From the NCBI GenBank assembly GCA_029880325.1, contig JAOUOP010000024.1, positions 1 to 64,000 of the forward strand: a stretch of 64,000 nucleotides of DNA, written 5' to 3'. The notes under the pieces are model-generated. The model worked only from the letters and a program-made list of their open reading frames with translations. It searched no databases and had not been told where the DNA came from. This stretch comes from Myxococcales bacterium (GTDB taxonomy: Bacteria; Myxococcota_A; Polyangia; Polyangiales; JAFGIB01). This document shows, one piece after another, positions 44,371 through 55,251 of the stretch. How positions within the stretch are numbered: position 1 is the first letter of the stretch; each line of letters starts with the position of its first letter. The position numbers and the translations under genes are program-made.

Positions 44371-45495
44371 TCAGGGGCTGCAGTGCAGGGGTGCGCCGAT
44401 GGCGCTGCCGATGATCACGCACATCTCGCCGCCTAGCGCGCTGTCGCTGAACTCGAGAACGCCGTCGCTGTCATTGATGACCGGGCACTCCCACTCGAGC
44501 GCATCGCCGGTCTGTAGCTCGAGCGGTCCGCTGTGGCCCCCGTCCACCGAGTGGTCGGGAGCCGCGATGGGATTTTGGGTGATGCTGTCGAAGTGCAGAA
44601 ACGCCGGCTCGCGCCAGTCGAGCGAGTCGTAGATCTGCTCGCGCACGTCTCCCCGAATGCGATAGGCGCTGAAGCGCGGGGCATGGGCGTGGCGATGGCC
44701 GAACATCTCGAGCAATCGAAAGGGACCGGTCGCAGTGCAGCGATAGGGACCAAGGGTGGTCGCGACCCCGGGCGGCACGGCAAAGTCGATGCTGCCGTAG
44801 AGAAAAATGTCGCGGACCTCCCTGACGACGGCTTCGGCCGGAACGTAGTAAAAATTCAACCAAACTTCGATCAGCATCGGTCGATCGCTGGGGTTGAAGT
44901 AGTGAAGATTGAGGATCAGCGGTCGCCGCGCACGCAGCGGATAGGCCAGCCCCTCATTCTCGGGAGCGACAACGCCCGCCGGTGGCACGTCGCGCACGCT
45001 GTTTTGGGAGGTGGCAAGACGCCGGCCGGCGACAAAGCCGACCACCCCCCCCGGCACGAGGTCGTTCTGCTCGACCAGGATCATGTGATGGCCCCCCGGT
45101 CGCATGCGGTACTGGCGCTGAAAGAAGTAAATGTCTTCGGGATTGTCGCTGACCAGCTCGAAGAAGTCGTTGCGCTCCTCGCCCGGCTCCAGGATGAAGT
45201 GGGGCTCCGGCGCACCGTGGTCTTCAGGGCCCAGATAGACCTGAAAACCCTCGTCGGCCGCTGGCGGCCCCAAACACAGGGAATCGCCGACAAAATCGCT
45301 TTCAAACTCACAGTCATGCATCCCGAAAGTTTGCACGCCTGTCAAAACACCTCCCGTGACCGAAGCGCCGGACCCCGCCACCGCTTCGTCCGAAAGCTGC
45401 CACTTTCGCTCGCCACCGCATGCCAAAAGCAGCAGCAAAGGAAATACCGCGCCCCACGTAGCACCCCCAGCGCGTTGGACTCGAACTTCCAGCAC
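44371..45495 (-). CDS. Copper-dependent peptidylglycine monooxygenase-like lipoprotein
   Basis: 374 residues. The signal peptide ends with lipobox LLLAC (Cys26). The copper ligands of the PHM/DBM monooxygenase fold can be placed: His136-His137 in GGHHMIL and His198 in LNLHYFNP for one copper, His267 and His269 in FGHRHAHA and Met358 in GGEMCVI for the other. The two half-barrels of the family therefore both look intact. PHM-type enzymes hydroxylate peptides or catechol-like substrates using ascorbate. Here it is secreted and membrane-anchored. Substrate and activity are unknown. It sits between the GMC oxidoreductase and the TatT-like gene. Confidence 0.75.
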   Translation of the reverse strand: MLEVRVQRAGGATWGAVFPLLLLLACGGERKWQLSDEAVAGSGASVTGGVLTGVQTFGMHDCEFESDFVGDSLCLGPPAADEGFQVYLGPEDHGAPEPHFILEPGEERNDFFELVSDNPEDIYFFQRQYRMRPGGHHMILVEQNDLVPGGVVGFVAGRRLATSQNSVRDVPPAGVVAPENEGLAYPLRARRPLILNLHYFNPSDRPMLIEVWLNFYYVPAEAVVREVRDIFLYGSIDFAVPPGVATTLGPYRCTATGPFRLLEMFGHRHAHAPRFSAYRIRGDVREQIYDSLDWREPAFLHFDSITQNPIAAPDHSVDGGHSGPLELQTGDALEWECPVINDSDGVLEFSDSALGGEMCVIIGSAIGAPLHCSP

Positions 45496-45591
45496 GCCTC
45501 AATTGTGACGCGCCACGCTGGTAGCGAGCAAGGTGGAGAGCGCCTTACGTTGTCGTACTGCAACTCATCAGCGGTCCATGCGAGCCATGGC

Positions 45592-47118
45592 TCAAGCCCC
45601 TTCGCGTAGCCACTGGGCGATGCGCTCGGCAACCATAATAACTGCCAGATGAATATTGGATGATGGGATCGTGGGAAAGAGACTGGCGTCGGCCAACCAC
45701 AGCCCCTCCACACCGCGCACCCTGCCGTGGTTGTCGGTGACGGCGAAGGGGTCGCTGTCGGGCCCCATCGGCGCCGTACCACACGGGTGGTAGCCGGAAT
45801 CACAGGCGCGCTTGATCCAGGCTTCTAGGCCGTGGGCATCGCGCAAGCGGGCGCGCCCGGGAAAAAAGGGCCGCACCAGCTCCGACAGCGGGGGGCGCAT
45901 GGCCAGCTCCGCTGCCAGCTGCATGGCCTCGAGCGCGCAGGCGAGATCCTCGGGCGCCTCGAAGAGCCGTGACTCGATCCGAGGCCGCGCCCGCGGATCG
46001 GCCGAAGTGATGTGCAAGCTTCCCACACCCACCGGCTTGCCCACCATGCACATCAGACTCACCAACGGCAGATCCAGGCGCGGCAAGTTCACCTTCGAGC
46101 CCGGCTGCAACAACATGTCGCTCCTGTGCGCGCTGCCGCGGGAGGCGTAGCGCAGCACCGTCTGGATCAAGGGATCGTGGCGATCGGTGGGCGCGCCCCA
46201 GCGCGGCCGCAGGAAGATCGCGGTGCCCGGATGGTCGAGCAGCCTGCGCGCGACGCCGGGAAGGTCGGCCACGGACTCACAGCCGAGGGCTTCGACCTGG
46301 GCGCGCTTGCCGATGCCCGAGCGCAGCAGCAGCGCTGGCGTGCCGATGGCCCCCCCACATAGCACCACCCGATCGGCCCGCAGCGTCTCGAGGCCACCTG
46401 CGCGGCCCTTCGCTTCAACTTCGACCCCGCACACGCGCCGCCCCTCGAAGACAAGGCGCCGCACCAGGGTGTCGGCACGGACCACCAGCCGCTCCCGCGC
46501 ACGCACGCCAGCGTCGAGATAGGCCTCGGCCACGCTGATGCGCCGCCCGTCGATCTTGTTCATGGCGTGGGGGCCGACGCCCGCGCTGCCGGGTCGATTG
46601 CTGTCGGGCGCCTCGGGGTGGCCGGCGCCGCGGCAGGCCTCCACGAAGGCCGCCTGCCAGGCCGAGAGCTCGTCGGCCGGATGGCGCCGCAGGGGCAGCG
46701 GCCCGTCGCCGCCGTGCCAGTCGTCGGCGAAGTCCAGGTCGCGCTCGAGACGCCGAAACGCTGGCAAGCACGCCTCATAGCACCAGTGCTCGAGTCCCAG
46801 CTGGCCCCACTCGTCGTAGTCCTCTGGCTGTCCGCGCAGGGCAATGCAGGTATTGACGGCGCTGGAACCGCCCACCACGCGACCGCGCGGAAAACGCAGG
46901 GAGAGATTGCCCCCGCGCGGTCGATGCCGATAGCCCCAATCGTGTCTCAACATGGAGTTACGGCCCCCATCGCGGAGGTCCCGGGGCTGTGCATCCGGCC
47001 CTTCGTAGTCCGGACCCGCTTCCAGCAAAATGACTTCCTCTCCAGGACCTTCGCTCAGGCGTGAAGCCAAAACCGCACCCGATGAGCCCGCCCCGACGAT
47101 GATCAGCCGCTCAACCAT
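45592..47118 (-). CDS. GMC-family FAD oxidoreductase
   Basis: 508 residues. The N-terminus is the FAD-binding GAGSSGAVLASRLSE (GxGxxG with a Glu-ending strand). The glucose-methanol-choline signatures follow: FPRGRVVGGSSAVNTC in the first third, VVLCGGAIGTPALLLRSGIG in the middle, and the catalytic end GYHPCGTAPMG plus SNIHLAVIMVAERIAQ. Choline dehydrogenase-like enzymes and alcohol dehydrogenases both have this design, so the substrate remains open. It starts 24 bases after the upstream barrel gene and is transcribed with it. The location near ectoine genes does not by itself show osmolyte metabolism. Confidence 0.9.
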   Translation of the reverse strand: MVERLIIVGAGSSGAVLASRLSEGPGEEVILLEAGPDYEGPDAQPRDLRDGGRNSMLRHDWGYRHRPRGGNLSLRFPRGRVVGGSSAVNTCIALRGQPEDYDEWGQLGLEHWCYEACLPAFRRLERDLDFADDWHGGDGPLPLRRHPADELSAWQAAFVEACRGAGHPEAPDSNRPGSAGVGPHAMNKIDGRRISVAEAYLDAGVRARERLVVRADTLVRRLVFEGRRVCGVEVEAKGRAGGLETLRADRVVLCGGAIGTPALLLRSGIGKRAQVEALGCESVADLPGVARRLLDHPGTAIFLRPRWGAPTDRHDPLIQTVLRYASRGSAHRSDMLLQPGSKVNLPRLDLPLVSLMCMVGKPVGVGSLHITSADPRARPRIESRLFEAPEDLACALEAMQLAAELAMRPPLSELVRPFFPGRARLRDAHGLEAWIKRACDSGYHPCGTAPMGPDSDPFAVTDNHGRVRGVEGLWLADASLFPTIPSSNIHLAVIMVAERIAQWLREGA

Positions 47119-47142
47119 GCCCTTGGCGCCATTGACTTCGAG

Positions 47143-48499
47143 TCAGAACTGAGCTGCCGCTGCCGCGACCAGATCGAGCTGCAGCTCGGAGGCCACGCGA
47201 AAACGACTGCCCGGCGCGTCGATGACGGCGCGGTAGGCGGGATTGACGATACCCTCGAGACAGCCGCCCGCGCGCGCATCATTGGCCCCGGCGCCCACCG
47301 CCCGATTGCAGGCCGGCTCGCCGCTTATCAGGTGGGGCGTGAGCATCGAGGTCCCGACGCCCAGCCCAAAGCGCACATAGCGGGCCGCGCGCATGGTCAA
47401 CCCCAGACGCAGTCCCAAGCGAGCGTGGGAACCGACGCGCGTGATGCCGGTGAAGCTCGAGGCATTCAGAGGCTCCGGGCCGCCCGGGGCACGGTCGATG
47501 CTCGGCCCGGCCAGCTGCGGATGGATCGAACTCCCCAGTGCATCGAAGAGCGGCGAGTAGTCGCGGCCAGGGCCGGTCAGGGCGGCCTCAGCGCGCAGGT
47601 CGATGGCCAGGCGCTGGTAGCGCCCGCGATCTTCCCAGGGGATCACGGCCGCCCCGAGCGTCAACTCGGTGGTCGAAGGCGGCCCATCGTCGGGCACGCC
47701 CGCGCGGACGCCCCCGGGTCGATAGTTGGGTGCCGCCTCGCCGATCCAGCGCATACGATGGGAGATGCCGAACAGCGGCGCGACGTAGCGGTAGCGATAG
47801 GAGAAGCGGGACTGCAGCGTCAGCGCGTCGAGCCCGCTGCCGATACCAGCGTCGTCGCAGCCGTTGCGCAGGCAGGCGCGCATGGGATTGGAGGTTCCGA
47901 GTTCCCCCTCAGCCCGCAGCGTCCAGGTCGCGCCCTGCCCCCCTCGATGCTGATTGGTGGGTGACCAGGCGAGACCGAAGCGTACCGAGGGCACCCCTGA
48001 GCGAGTGGCGGAGACCGTGTTTGGCCCGCGATCGAAGAGAGGAGCGATGCCGCCGTCTGCAGCGCCCAGAGGTTCAGACAGCAGCGGACAGTCCTCCTGG
48101 CTGCAACCGAGACCGGCGGCGGGCTCCAGCCGTCGCTGCTCGTCGAGGACCACGGGCACGCCCACGAAGGCCATCAGGTCATGGTAGAGGCCGAGTTCCA
48201 GCTCTAGCTGCAGCGCGCTCCGAACCAGGCTGTGCTCGCCGAGTTCGACGAAGCGATTTTGCGCGCGCGCATCGGCCGCCCGGGCGCCGGCCCTTTCCCG
48301 CTCGATGCGCCCACCGGTCGCCGTGCGCTCGAAACGAAAACTCACGTTCACGTCCCAGACGTCGCCGTCGTCGAGCGCGTCAGCCACGTCCGTATAGCCG
48401 ATGGGCTCGGCCATCAGGCGCCCATCGGTGGGCGCCCCCTGGGCCGCGGCCGAGGAGGCCAGCAGCAACAGCGGGCCCAGCGCCGATAATGCCCCTCGC

Positions 48500-48522
<23 letters not shown>
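47143..48522 (-). CDS. Secreted outer-membrane barrel-like protein
   Basis: 459 residues from the ATG at 48522, where a clean signal peptide (hydrophobic core, SSAAAQG) begins; the longer frame upstream is antisense noise. The mature protein alternates short strands of the SALQLELELGLYHDLMAFVGVPVV and RYQRLAIDLRAEAAL type, ending in Phe, as in outer-membrane transporters or barrels. Two cysteine pairs (CSQEDC, CLRNGC) are unusual for barrels. Its start overlaps the PP2C gene end by 23 bases. Function unknown. Confidence 0.65.
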
Positions 48523-49794
<1,272 letters not shown>

Positions 49795-49798
<4 letters not shown>

Positions 49799-50751
49799 CG
49801 TTCACCCCCGGTCGCAACGGCGCGGCGGCGCCGAATCAATCCAAGCGTCAACATTAGCAACCAGGGTACCAGATGGGCGGGCCCGCGGTCTGCAGAAGTG
49901 CGCGCGGCCAGGCCGCAGCCCGCCTGGAAGCGCACCGCTTGGCTGGGCTCGAAGCACACGGGTTCGGGCGCCTCGGCCACCTTGCCCACGCCGTCGACGG
50001 CCATCAGGCTCAAGCAAATGCGCTGCTCGAGGCGCTCGGCCTCGAGCGCGAAGGCCATCGGCAAAGCGTGCCCGCGATAGCGCTCGCGGGCGCGCAGCTC
50101 GGGGGCTTCCAGGCCCGGCGCCTCGACCAGGTAGAGCAGCAGCTCCACCGACCCCTCGTCGCCGTCGTCTTCGATGGCGGGCGCGACCACCTCGATACGG
50201 CGCATGTGCTCGGCCACCCCGCACTGCTCCGGGAACGGGCCGACGGCGATGTCGCTGACATTTCCGTCGAGGCCCGGGGGCTCGCGATCGCGATCGCTGC
50301 CGGTCTCGAAGACGATCTCGCCGAAGCTCGGTCGCTCGAAGCCCGAGCGGGCCACCGATAGCACATGCCTGGAATCGGGGCGCAGCGGCCCGTCGGGCAG
50401 CAGCACCACGGTGCGCGCATCCACCCGCTGCACCTCGGCGGCGATCGCCACGCGGTCGTCGCCATCGCGCTCGCTGTCGTCGCGGAATAGGCACAAAAGC
50501 TCGGCCCCGCAACCCGACGAGACCGCGGACGCGAGCTGCTCTTCGAGCCGATCGAGGGCATCGGGGTCCCGATGCCGCACGCGGATGGGCGCATCGATGG
50601 CCACCCCCTCTGCACCATCGCCGGGGAACGACTCGAGGTCGGGATCGCCGTCGAAGCGCGTACCTGTGCACTCACCGAGCTGCGCCGAAGCCTCGAAAGC
50701 CGGCACAGCGAGCAGCCAAAGGGACAACGCCGCCAGGACCCATCGCATCAC
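49795..50751 (-). CDS. Secreted protein with MYXO-CTERM-like tail
   Basis: 318 residues. A signal peptide (MMRWVLAALSLWLLA...) begins the protein. The C-terminus has GCGLA, a hydrophobic stretch (HLVPWLLMLTLGLI) and RRRRA, the MYXO-CTERM sorting-tail design seen in myxobacterial surface proteins. The middle resembles Ig-like/beta-domain extracellular proteins (RVRHRDPDALDRL, VVLLPDGPLRPDSRHVLSV). It is the first gene of a minus-strand operon and overlaps the PP2C gene by four bases. Its start is about 80 bases from the divergent gene at 50831. Confidence 0.65.
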
Positions 50752-50830
50752 GCCGCGAGTATAGCCCCGACCGCGGCGTACAGTGACTCACACTTTCGCC
50801 GACGCCGGGCGCCTGTGCTATGTGGCGCAA

Positions 50831-51232
50831 ATGAGCTGGACCCCGCGGGAGCAGGATGGCCTTGCCCTGGCCAGCGTGATCTGCCGCGACAGCGGCGGAC
50901 AGCGGGCCGCCGCCGGCATCGCCGACAGCGCCCGCGACAGCGCCCTCGAGCGCGCGCACCAGCTTGCGAGCCTGGACTCCAGGGCGCGCCGGGCCTGGGT
51001 GCGACGGGCGCTGGAACCACAGGTCCTGCAGCTGGACTCAGCCACGCCCCACCCCCCCAGAGCGCTGGGGCTTCTGGCCGCAGAGCTCCCGCGGGAGCAG
51101 GGCCGGGAGGCCGAGCGGCGGGCACCTGCACCGCGCCCCGGTTTCCGGGCGGGAAACGAACTGCGCGCGGTGCTACGCAAGTTGCTGCAGCCACCACCCG
51201 AACCCGGCGGAGCCCGGCCATGGCACGACTGA
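50831..51232 (+). CDS. Hypothetical protein upstream of FliH/SctL-like gene
   Basis: 133 residues from ATG 50831; an in-frame GTG at 50783 would add 16 residues and neither has a strong ribosome site. The sequence is Arg/Ala/Leu-rich, with a helical look and no recognised domain. It overlaps the next gene by 13 bases, which suggests coupling. It may be an accessory to the FliH/SctL-like protein, but no similarity to export-apparatus components was recognised. Confidence 0.5.
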   Translation: MSWTPREQDGLALASVICRDSGGQRAAAGIADSARDSALERAHQLASLDSRARRAWVRRALEPQVLQLDSATPHPPRALGLLAAELPREQGREAERRAPAPRPGFRAGNELRAVLRKLLQPPPEPGGARPWHD

Positions 51233-51786
51233 TCAGGGCCGACCGCAGCGGCGCCGCCCACCTCCGTGCCGAGGAATTCAAAGCCAGCGAGCGCGCGCGC
51301 AGCATCCTGCAGCAGGCCGAACGGCGCGCCCAGGCCCTGCTGCCCGAACTGGAGGCCGCGGCCAGGCGCAGGGCCGAAGCCGCTGCCGACGCCCGCCTGA
51401 CTGCCCGCCTGCTGCAGCTGGAGGCCGACGCCGACGCGCACCAACGCCGGCTCGAAGCGCAGACCCTCGAGCTGGCCCGGCGCCTGGCCCAGCACCTGCT
51501 CGGCGCCGAGCTACAGCAGCGACCGGAGCGTTTCGCAAAACTGGTGGCACGCCTGCTCCGCCGCCTGCGCCACGCCCGGACCGTCACCCTGCGGGTCCAC
51601 CCGGCCGACGCCGAAAGCCTGACGGCAATGCTGCCCGCCGGCACCAGCTCCGGACTGCGCATCGAGCAAGACACCACCCTCCGGCGGGGCGACTGCATGA
51701 TCGACAGCGACGTGGGCAGCCTTGACGCACGCCTTCGGACACGCCTCGACGAGCTGTCGCGGGCGCTGGGCACCGATCCGCGATGA
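51220..51786 (+). CDS. Orphan FliH/SctL-type export-ATPase stator protein
   Basis: 188 residues. A long Ala/Arg/Gln-rich coiled coil (about 20-105) is followed by a C-terminal alpha/beta domain RHARTVTLRVHPADAES..LRIEQDTTLRRGDCMIDSDVGSLDARLRTRLDELSRAL. The RGDCMIDSDVGSLDA element is diagnostic of FliH/SctL (HrpE/YscL) proteins that hold the export ATPase in flagellar and type III systems, and relates to V-type subunit E. No FliI/SctN ATPase or other export gene is nearby. Its stop overlaps the site-2 protease ATG by four bases. Confidence 0.75.
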   Translation: MARLIRADRSGAAHLRAEEFKASERARSILQQAERRAQALLPELEAAARRRAEAAADARLTARLLQLEADADAHQRRLEAQTLELARRLAQHLLGAELQQRPERFAKLVARLLRRLRHARTVTLRVHPADAESLTAMLPAGTSSGLRIEQDTTLRRGDCMIDSDVGSLDARLRTRLDELSRALGTDPR

Positions 51787-52784
51787 GAGCCTCCACCCCG
51801 CCATCCCTCGCACCGGCCCCCGGCGCCGAAAGCAGCGCCCCCCCCGAGGGCCCACAACCACGCCCGCGCTTTCCGCTGGCGATCGCCCTCTTCATCGCCA
51901 CCTTCCTCTCCACCACCTACATGGGCGCCTATTGGGCAGGCGAAGAAGAGGCCAGCGTCATCTCCATGGCGGGCCTGGCCTATTCGCTGCCGCTGATGTC
52001 GATCCTCCTGGCCCACGAGCTGGGGCACTACTTCGCCGCCATGCTGCACGGGGTGCGGGCCTCGCCGCCCTTCTTTATCCCCATGCCCTTCATGCCCTTC
52101 GGCACCATGGGCGCCATCATCCTGATGCCCGACCGCATCCGCAGTCGCAACGCGCTCTTCGACATCGGCGCCGCCGGACCGCTAGCGGGACTGGCGGTGG
52201 CACTGCCGGTCCTTGCCTACGGCATCGCCCAGTCGCCGGTGCTGCCGCTGGACCTCAAGCCCGGCCAACTCCTGATGCAGGAGGGCCACAGCCTGCTCTA
52301 CAAGGCCATGCTGTGGCTGCTCAAGGGCCCCTTTCCCGAGGGCCACGACATCCTGCTGGGACCGACGGCCCTGGCCGGCTGGGTCGGCCTGCTGATCACG
52401 ATGATCAACCTGATCCCTGCGGTCCAGCTCGACGGCGGCCACGTGGCCTACGCGCTCTTCGGCGAGCGTCAAGAGCTATACTCCAGGCGCCTGCGCAAGG
52501 GGCTTTTGTGGGCGGCGGCGGCCACCGGCCTGGCCTACGGGCTGCCGGCGTACTGGAGGGGCGCGCGTGGCGAGGCGCTCTGGAACGAGGCCTCGGTCGG
52601 CATGCAGTGGCTGGTGTGGTGGCTTTTGCTCCGGGTCATGGTCGGCGCCACCAGGCGCGAGCATCCCCAGACCGATCCCGGCCCGCTCTCGCCACGGCGC
52701 CGCAAGCTGGCCTGGTTTACCCTCAGCCTCTTCGTCCTGCTCTTCATGCCTGCCTGGCTGCGCGTCAGCACCGTTCCCGGCTGA
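51783..52784 (+). CDS. Site-2 protease family (M50) membrane metalloprotease
   Basis: 333 residues. Several membrane helices hold the zinc site: HELGH (with FAAMLHG) in an early helix and the third-ligand motif LIPAVQLDGGHVAYALFG later. IPMPFMPFGTMGAI and FDIGAAGPLAGL are typical of bacterial S2P proteins without a PDZ domain. These enzymes cut membrane-embedded substrates such as anti-sigma factors. No anti-sigma gene is adjacent. It is coupled to the FliH/SctL-like gene by an ATGA overlap, an unusual partner. Confidence 0.88.
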   Translation: MRASTPPSLAPAPGAESSAPPEGPQPRPRFPLAIALFIATFLSTTYMGAYWAGEEEASVISMAGLAYSLPLMSILLAHELGHYFAAMLHGVRASPPFFIPMPFMPFGTMGAIILMPDRIRSRNALFDIGAAGPLAGLAVALPVLAYGIAQSPVLPLDLKPGQLLMQEGHSLLYKAMLWLLKGPFPEGHDILLGPTALAGWVGLLITMINLIPAVQLDGGHVAYALFGERQELYSRRLRKGLLWAAAATGLAYGLPAYWRGARGEALWNEASVGMQWLVWWLLLRVMVGATRREHPQTDPGPLSPRRRKLAWFTLSLFVLLFMPAWLRVSTVPG

Positions 52785-52979
52785 GCGTCTATTCAAACAC
52801 CCGAGAGCGGTCCCAGGACCGTCGACCCGAACGACGCGCGCCCGCTCGGGAGCCTCCCGGCCCCGGGACGTGGCCCTTGCCTTTGTCGAGAATTTCGGGC
52901 GCCCGGCGCCCCGCTGCTAGCTTCGGTAGGCGCGGAGGCGGCTCCCCGCGCTCGTCATGCCGTGGCCCACCCTTGCCGA

Positions 52980-54710
52980 ATGCCGCTGTTCCGCTCGCTC
53001 GTCGTCGCCCTGATCGCGACCGCTGCTGCGCCCACCCCCGGCCACGCCTGGACCCGCAGCTCCGTGGAGTCGGCCCGCGCCGAGGTCACCATCGACGAAG
53101 CGGGTCGCAGCCATACGCGCCTGCAGGTGGGCATTCGCATCTCGGGCGGCTGGCTCTCGGAATTCGAGCTGCAGCAGCTCGGCGACGAGGTGCTGCTCGA
53201 CGCCGAGGCACCGCCGCGCATGACCGACACCGAGGGCCACGTCTACCTACCCGAAGCCGTCGCCCGCGAGGACGGCCGCGTGCTGATCCGCTTTCCCTCC
53301 AAAAAGAGCGCCCCCTGGCGTGGTCGCTACCTGCTGGAACTGAGCTACCACAGCGGCAGCCAGAGCCCCGCCGGCATCGAGTCCAGGGGCCGGCGCGTGC
53401 GCTGGAGCCTGCCGGCCTGGCGCACCGATCTCTCCGGCGTGGAGCTGTCGCTGCGGGCCCCGGCCGGCGCGCGGTTGCTGTCGGGGAGCGAGAGCGATGA
53501 CGTCGCGCTACGCACGCGCCGACGCGATGGGCATGTCGAGATGCAGCTACGGCGCCATCAGCTGCCGCGCACGGTGGCCTGGCAGCTGGAACTCGAGCTG
53601 CCCGATCGCGCGGTCAACAACACCCACCCGACCGCAGCGACAGTTGCCCCCATGGCGCCCTCCGCGCTCGGCGACCTGTGGCCGCTGGGGCTAGGACTCC
53701 TGCTCTTGGCCATCAAACCCCATGTCGCGCGCGCACGGGCCCGTCGGCGCGGCCTGCGCCCCCTGGCCCTGATCCCGCTGTCGCGCAATGGCGAACTCGG
53801 CGCCGACGGGATGCGCCGAGTTGGGCTGGGCACCGTATTTGCGGCCATTGGCCTCGTGATCTTGCCGCAGAGCTGGCCCGCGGGCCTTTTCGCATCGCTT
53901 CCCCTGGTCGCGTTAGCCATGACTCGTGGTTATGTGGTGGATCCGGCTTCGGCGGCCGCCGGTGGGCTCCACCGCTGGCGCGCGCTCACGGCCCTGGACC
54001 GGCAGCGGATCCGCAAGCAGCGCCTCGACGATGTCTTTGGTGCTGCCGCATGGCTCGACGCGACCACGCCGGCCGGCCTGTCGCTGGTGGCCTCGGCCGC
54101 GCTACTCGTGCTGACCGCACCGCTCGACACCACCACCACCCTGGAGGGGCTGAGCGCGCTCCTGTTTCTGCTGCCCCTCTTCTTCAACGCCACGCGGCTG
54201 TCCGTGGGCCCTTCCCTCGGGCAGGCGATCGCCGGACTCGAAGCCCTGCGCAAAGATCTCGACCTGGCGACTTCACTGCGCGTTCACAGCGAGGCGCGCA
54301 CGGCGCAGGCGCGGGCGGTCGAGCTGTGGCTGCAGGCGGGGGAAGGTGACGCCAGCGGCCTGCGCAAGCTCGCCATCGGCCTCGCTCCCCGCCCCCCCGG
54401 ACGCTCCGCCCCCTCTCGACGCCGCACCTTCGCGTGGATCTGTGTTTGCGACGCCGCCAGCCCCTGCGACCTGGCGCTCAGTCGCGAGCTGCCCGACGCG
54501 CCCCGGCAACTGAGCCGCGACGGCCGGCGCGTGATGCGGGTGCTGTCGCTCAAACGAGTCGACATCGAACTCTCGAGCCTGCGTGGCTGCCTGCAAGCGG
54601 CAACCGCAGCCAGCCACGCGCAGCGCCGCCCGGTGGCGCCCGGACAACAGCCATCGGAAGCGCCGGCGCCAGCACCACGCCCAGCCGAACTCAGCGCGCC
54701 CGCTGCTTGA
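52980..54710 (+). CDS. Hypothetical secreted/membrane protein
   Basis: 576 residues from ATG 52980 (GTG 52962 is also in frame). A signal peptide (MPLFRSLVVALIATAAAP...GHAW) precedes a beta-rich periplasmic part of about 200 residues (ARAEVTIDEAGRSHTRLQVGI, LRRHQLPRTVAWQLEL). Membrane helices follow near 225-245, 285-320 and 365-405. The C-terminal about 150 residues are cytoplasmic-looking, Arg/Ala-rich, with CVCDAASPC. The arrangement is vaguely that of DUF2207-like proteins, but no domain is claimed. The 3' end overlaps the convergent DUF1232-like gene by 20 bases. Confidence 0.55.
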   Translation: MPLFRSLVVALIATAAAPTPGHAWTRSSVESARAEVTIDEAGRSHTRLQVGIRISGGWLSEFELQQLGDEVLLDAEAPPRMTDTEGHVYLPEAVAREDGRVLIRFPSKKSAPWRGRYLLELSYHSGSQSPAGIESRGRRVRWSLPAWRTDLSGVELSLRAPAGARLLSGSESDDVALRTRRRDGHVEMQLRRHQLPRTVAWQLELELPDRAVNNTHPTAATVAPMAPSALGDLWPLGLGLLLLAIKPHVARARARRRGLRPLALIPLSRNGELGADGMRRVGLGTVFAAIGLVILPQSWPAGLFASLPLVALAMTRGYVVDPASAAAGGLHRWRALTALDRQRIRKQRLDDVFGAAAWLDATTPAGLSLVASAALLVLTAPLDTTTTLEGLSALLFLLPLFFNATRLSVGPSLGQAIAGLEALRKDLDLATSLRVHSEARTAQARAVELWLQAGEGDASGLRKLAIGLAPRPPGRSAPSRRRTFAWICVCDAASPCDLALSRELPDAPRQLSRDGRRVMRVLSLKRVDIELSSLRGCLQAATAASHAQRRPVAPGQQPSEAPAPAPRPAELSAPAA

Positions 54711-55251
54711 GGCTCGTGACGATCGGGTCGATCTTTTTGAGGTCGCGGGCGACTTCGTCTTCCTCGAGGTCCAGATCGACCAAAGCGGCCTGCACCTCTT
54801 CGTAGAGCGCGGTACCCGCCTCCGGATCGTCCACGCACTGACGCGACGTCAGCCCCTGGTGCTTGAGCAAGCCGATCTTGGACATCGCCGTCTCCAGCAC
54901 CTGGATGCCCTCCCCCAGATAGCCGCGCAGGGTCTCGAGTTCGTCGGCCAGGTTGCCGAAGAGCTCGGGCGAGTCCTCGCGGTGCTGGGCCATCACCTCG
55001 GGCGCCACCTGCTCGACCCGCTCGTAGGCCAGGCGCAGCAGCAGCACGTCGTCCACCAGCGACAGCGTGCCGCCGCGGACGCCCGGGATGGTGTTGGTGC
55101 CGCTCATCCAGTGCAGCAGCACCCCAGCCACCGCCAGGCGGCCCTCGTCGGGAATGTCGGGGTCGTCCACAAGGCGCAGGGCCGCCTTCAGGTGCTGGGG
55201 TAGCCCCAGTATCGCCCCTTCAAGAAATTCGATGAATCGCGCGCGGGACAT
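54691..55251 (-). CDS. DUF1232/YkvA-like protein
   Basis: 186 residues. The segment LVDDPDIPDEGRLAVAGVLLHWMSGTNTIPGVRGGTLSLVDDVLLLRLAYERV is of the YkvA/DUF1232 type, in which a helical hairpin carries IPDxxPxxGxxDD-like residues; here the pattern is partly degenerate. The remainder is helical and acidic with a basic end. Function of the family is unknown. It is transcribed toward, and overlaps by 20 bases at the 3' end, the gene at 52980-54710. Confidence 0.6.
   Translation of the reverse strand: MSRARFIEFLEGAILGLPQHLKAALRLVDDPDIPDEGRLAVAGVLLHWMSGTNTIPGVRGGTLSLVDDVLLLRLAYERVEQVAPEVMAQHREDSPELFGNLADELETLRGYLGEGIQVLETAMSKIGLLKHQGLTSRQCVDDPEAGTALYEEVQAALVDLDLEEDEVARDLKKIDPIVTSLKQRAR

Noticed and set aside
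45592..47118. GMC oxidoreductase as choline dehydrogenase BetA for glycine betaine
   Set aside because: Only general GMC motifs are visible and no betaine aldehyde dehydrogenase or choline transporter is nearby, so the specific call is unsupported.
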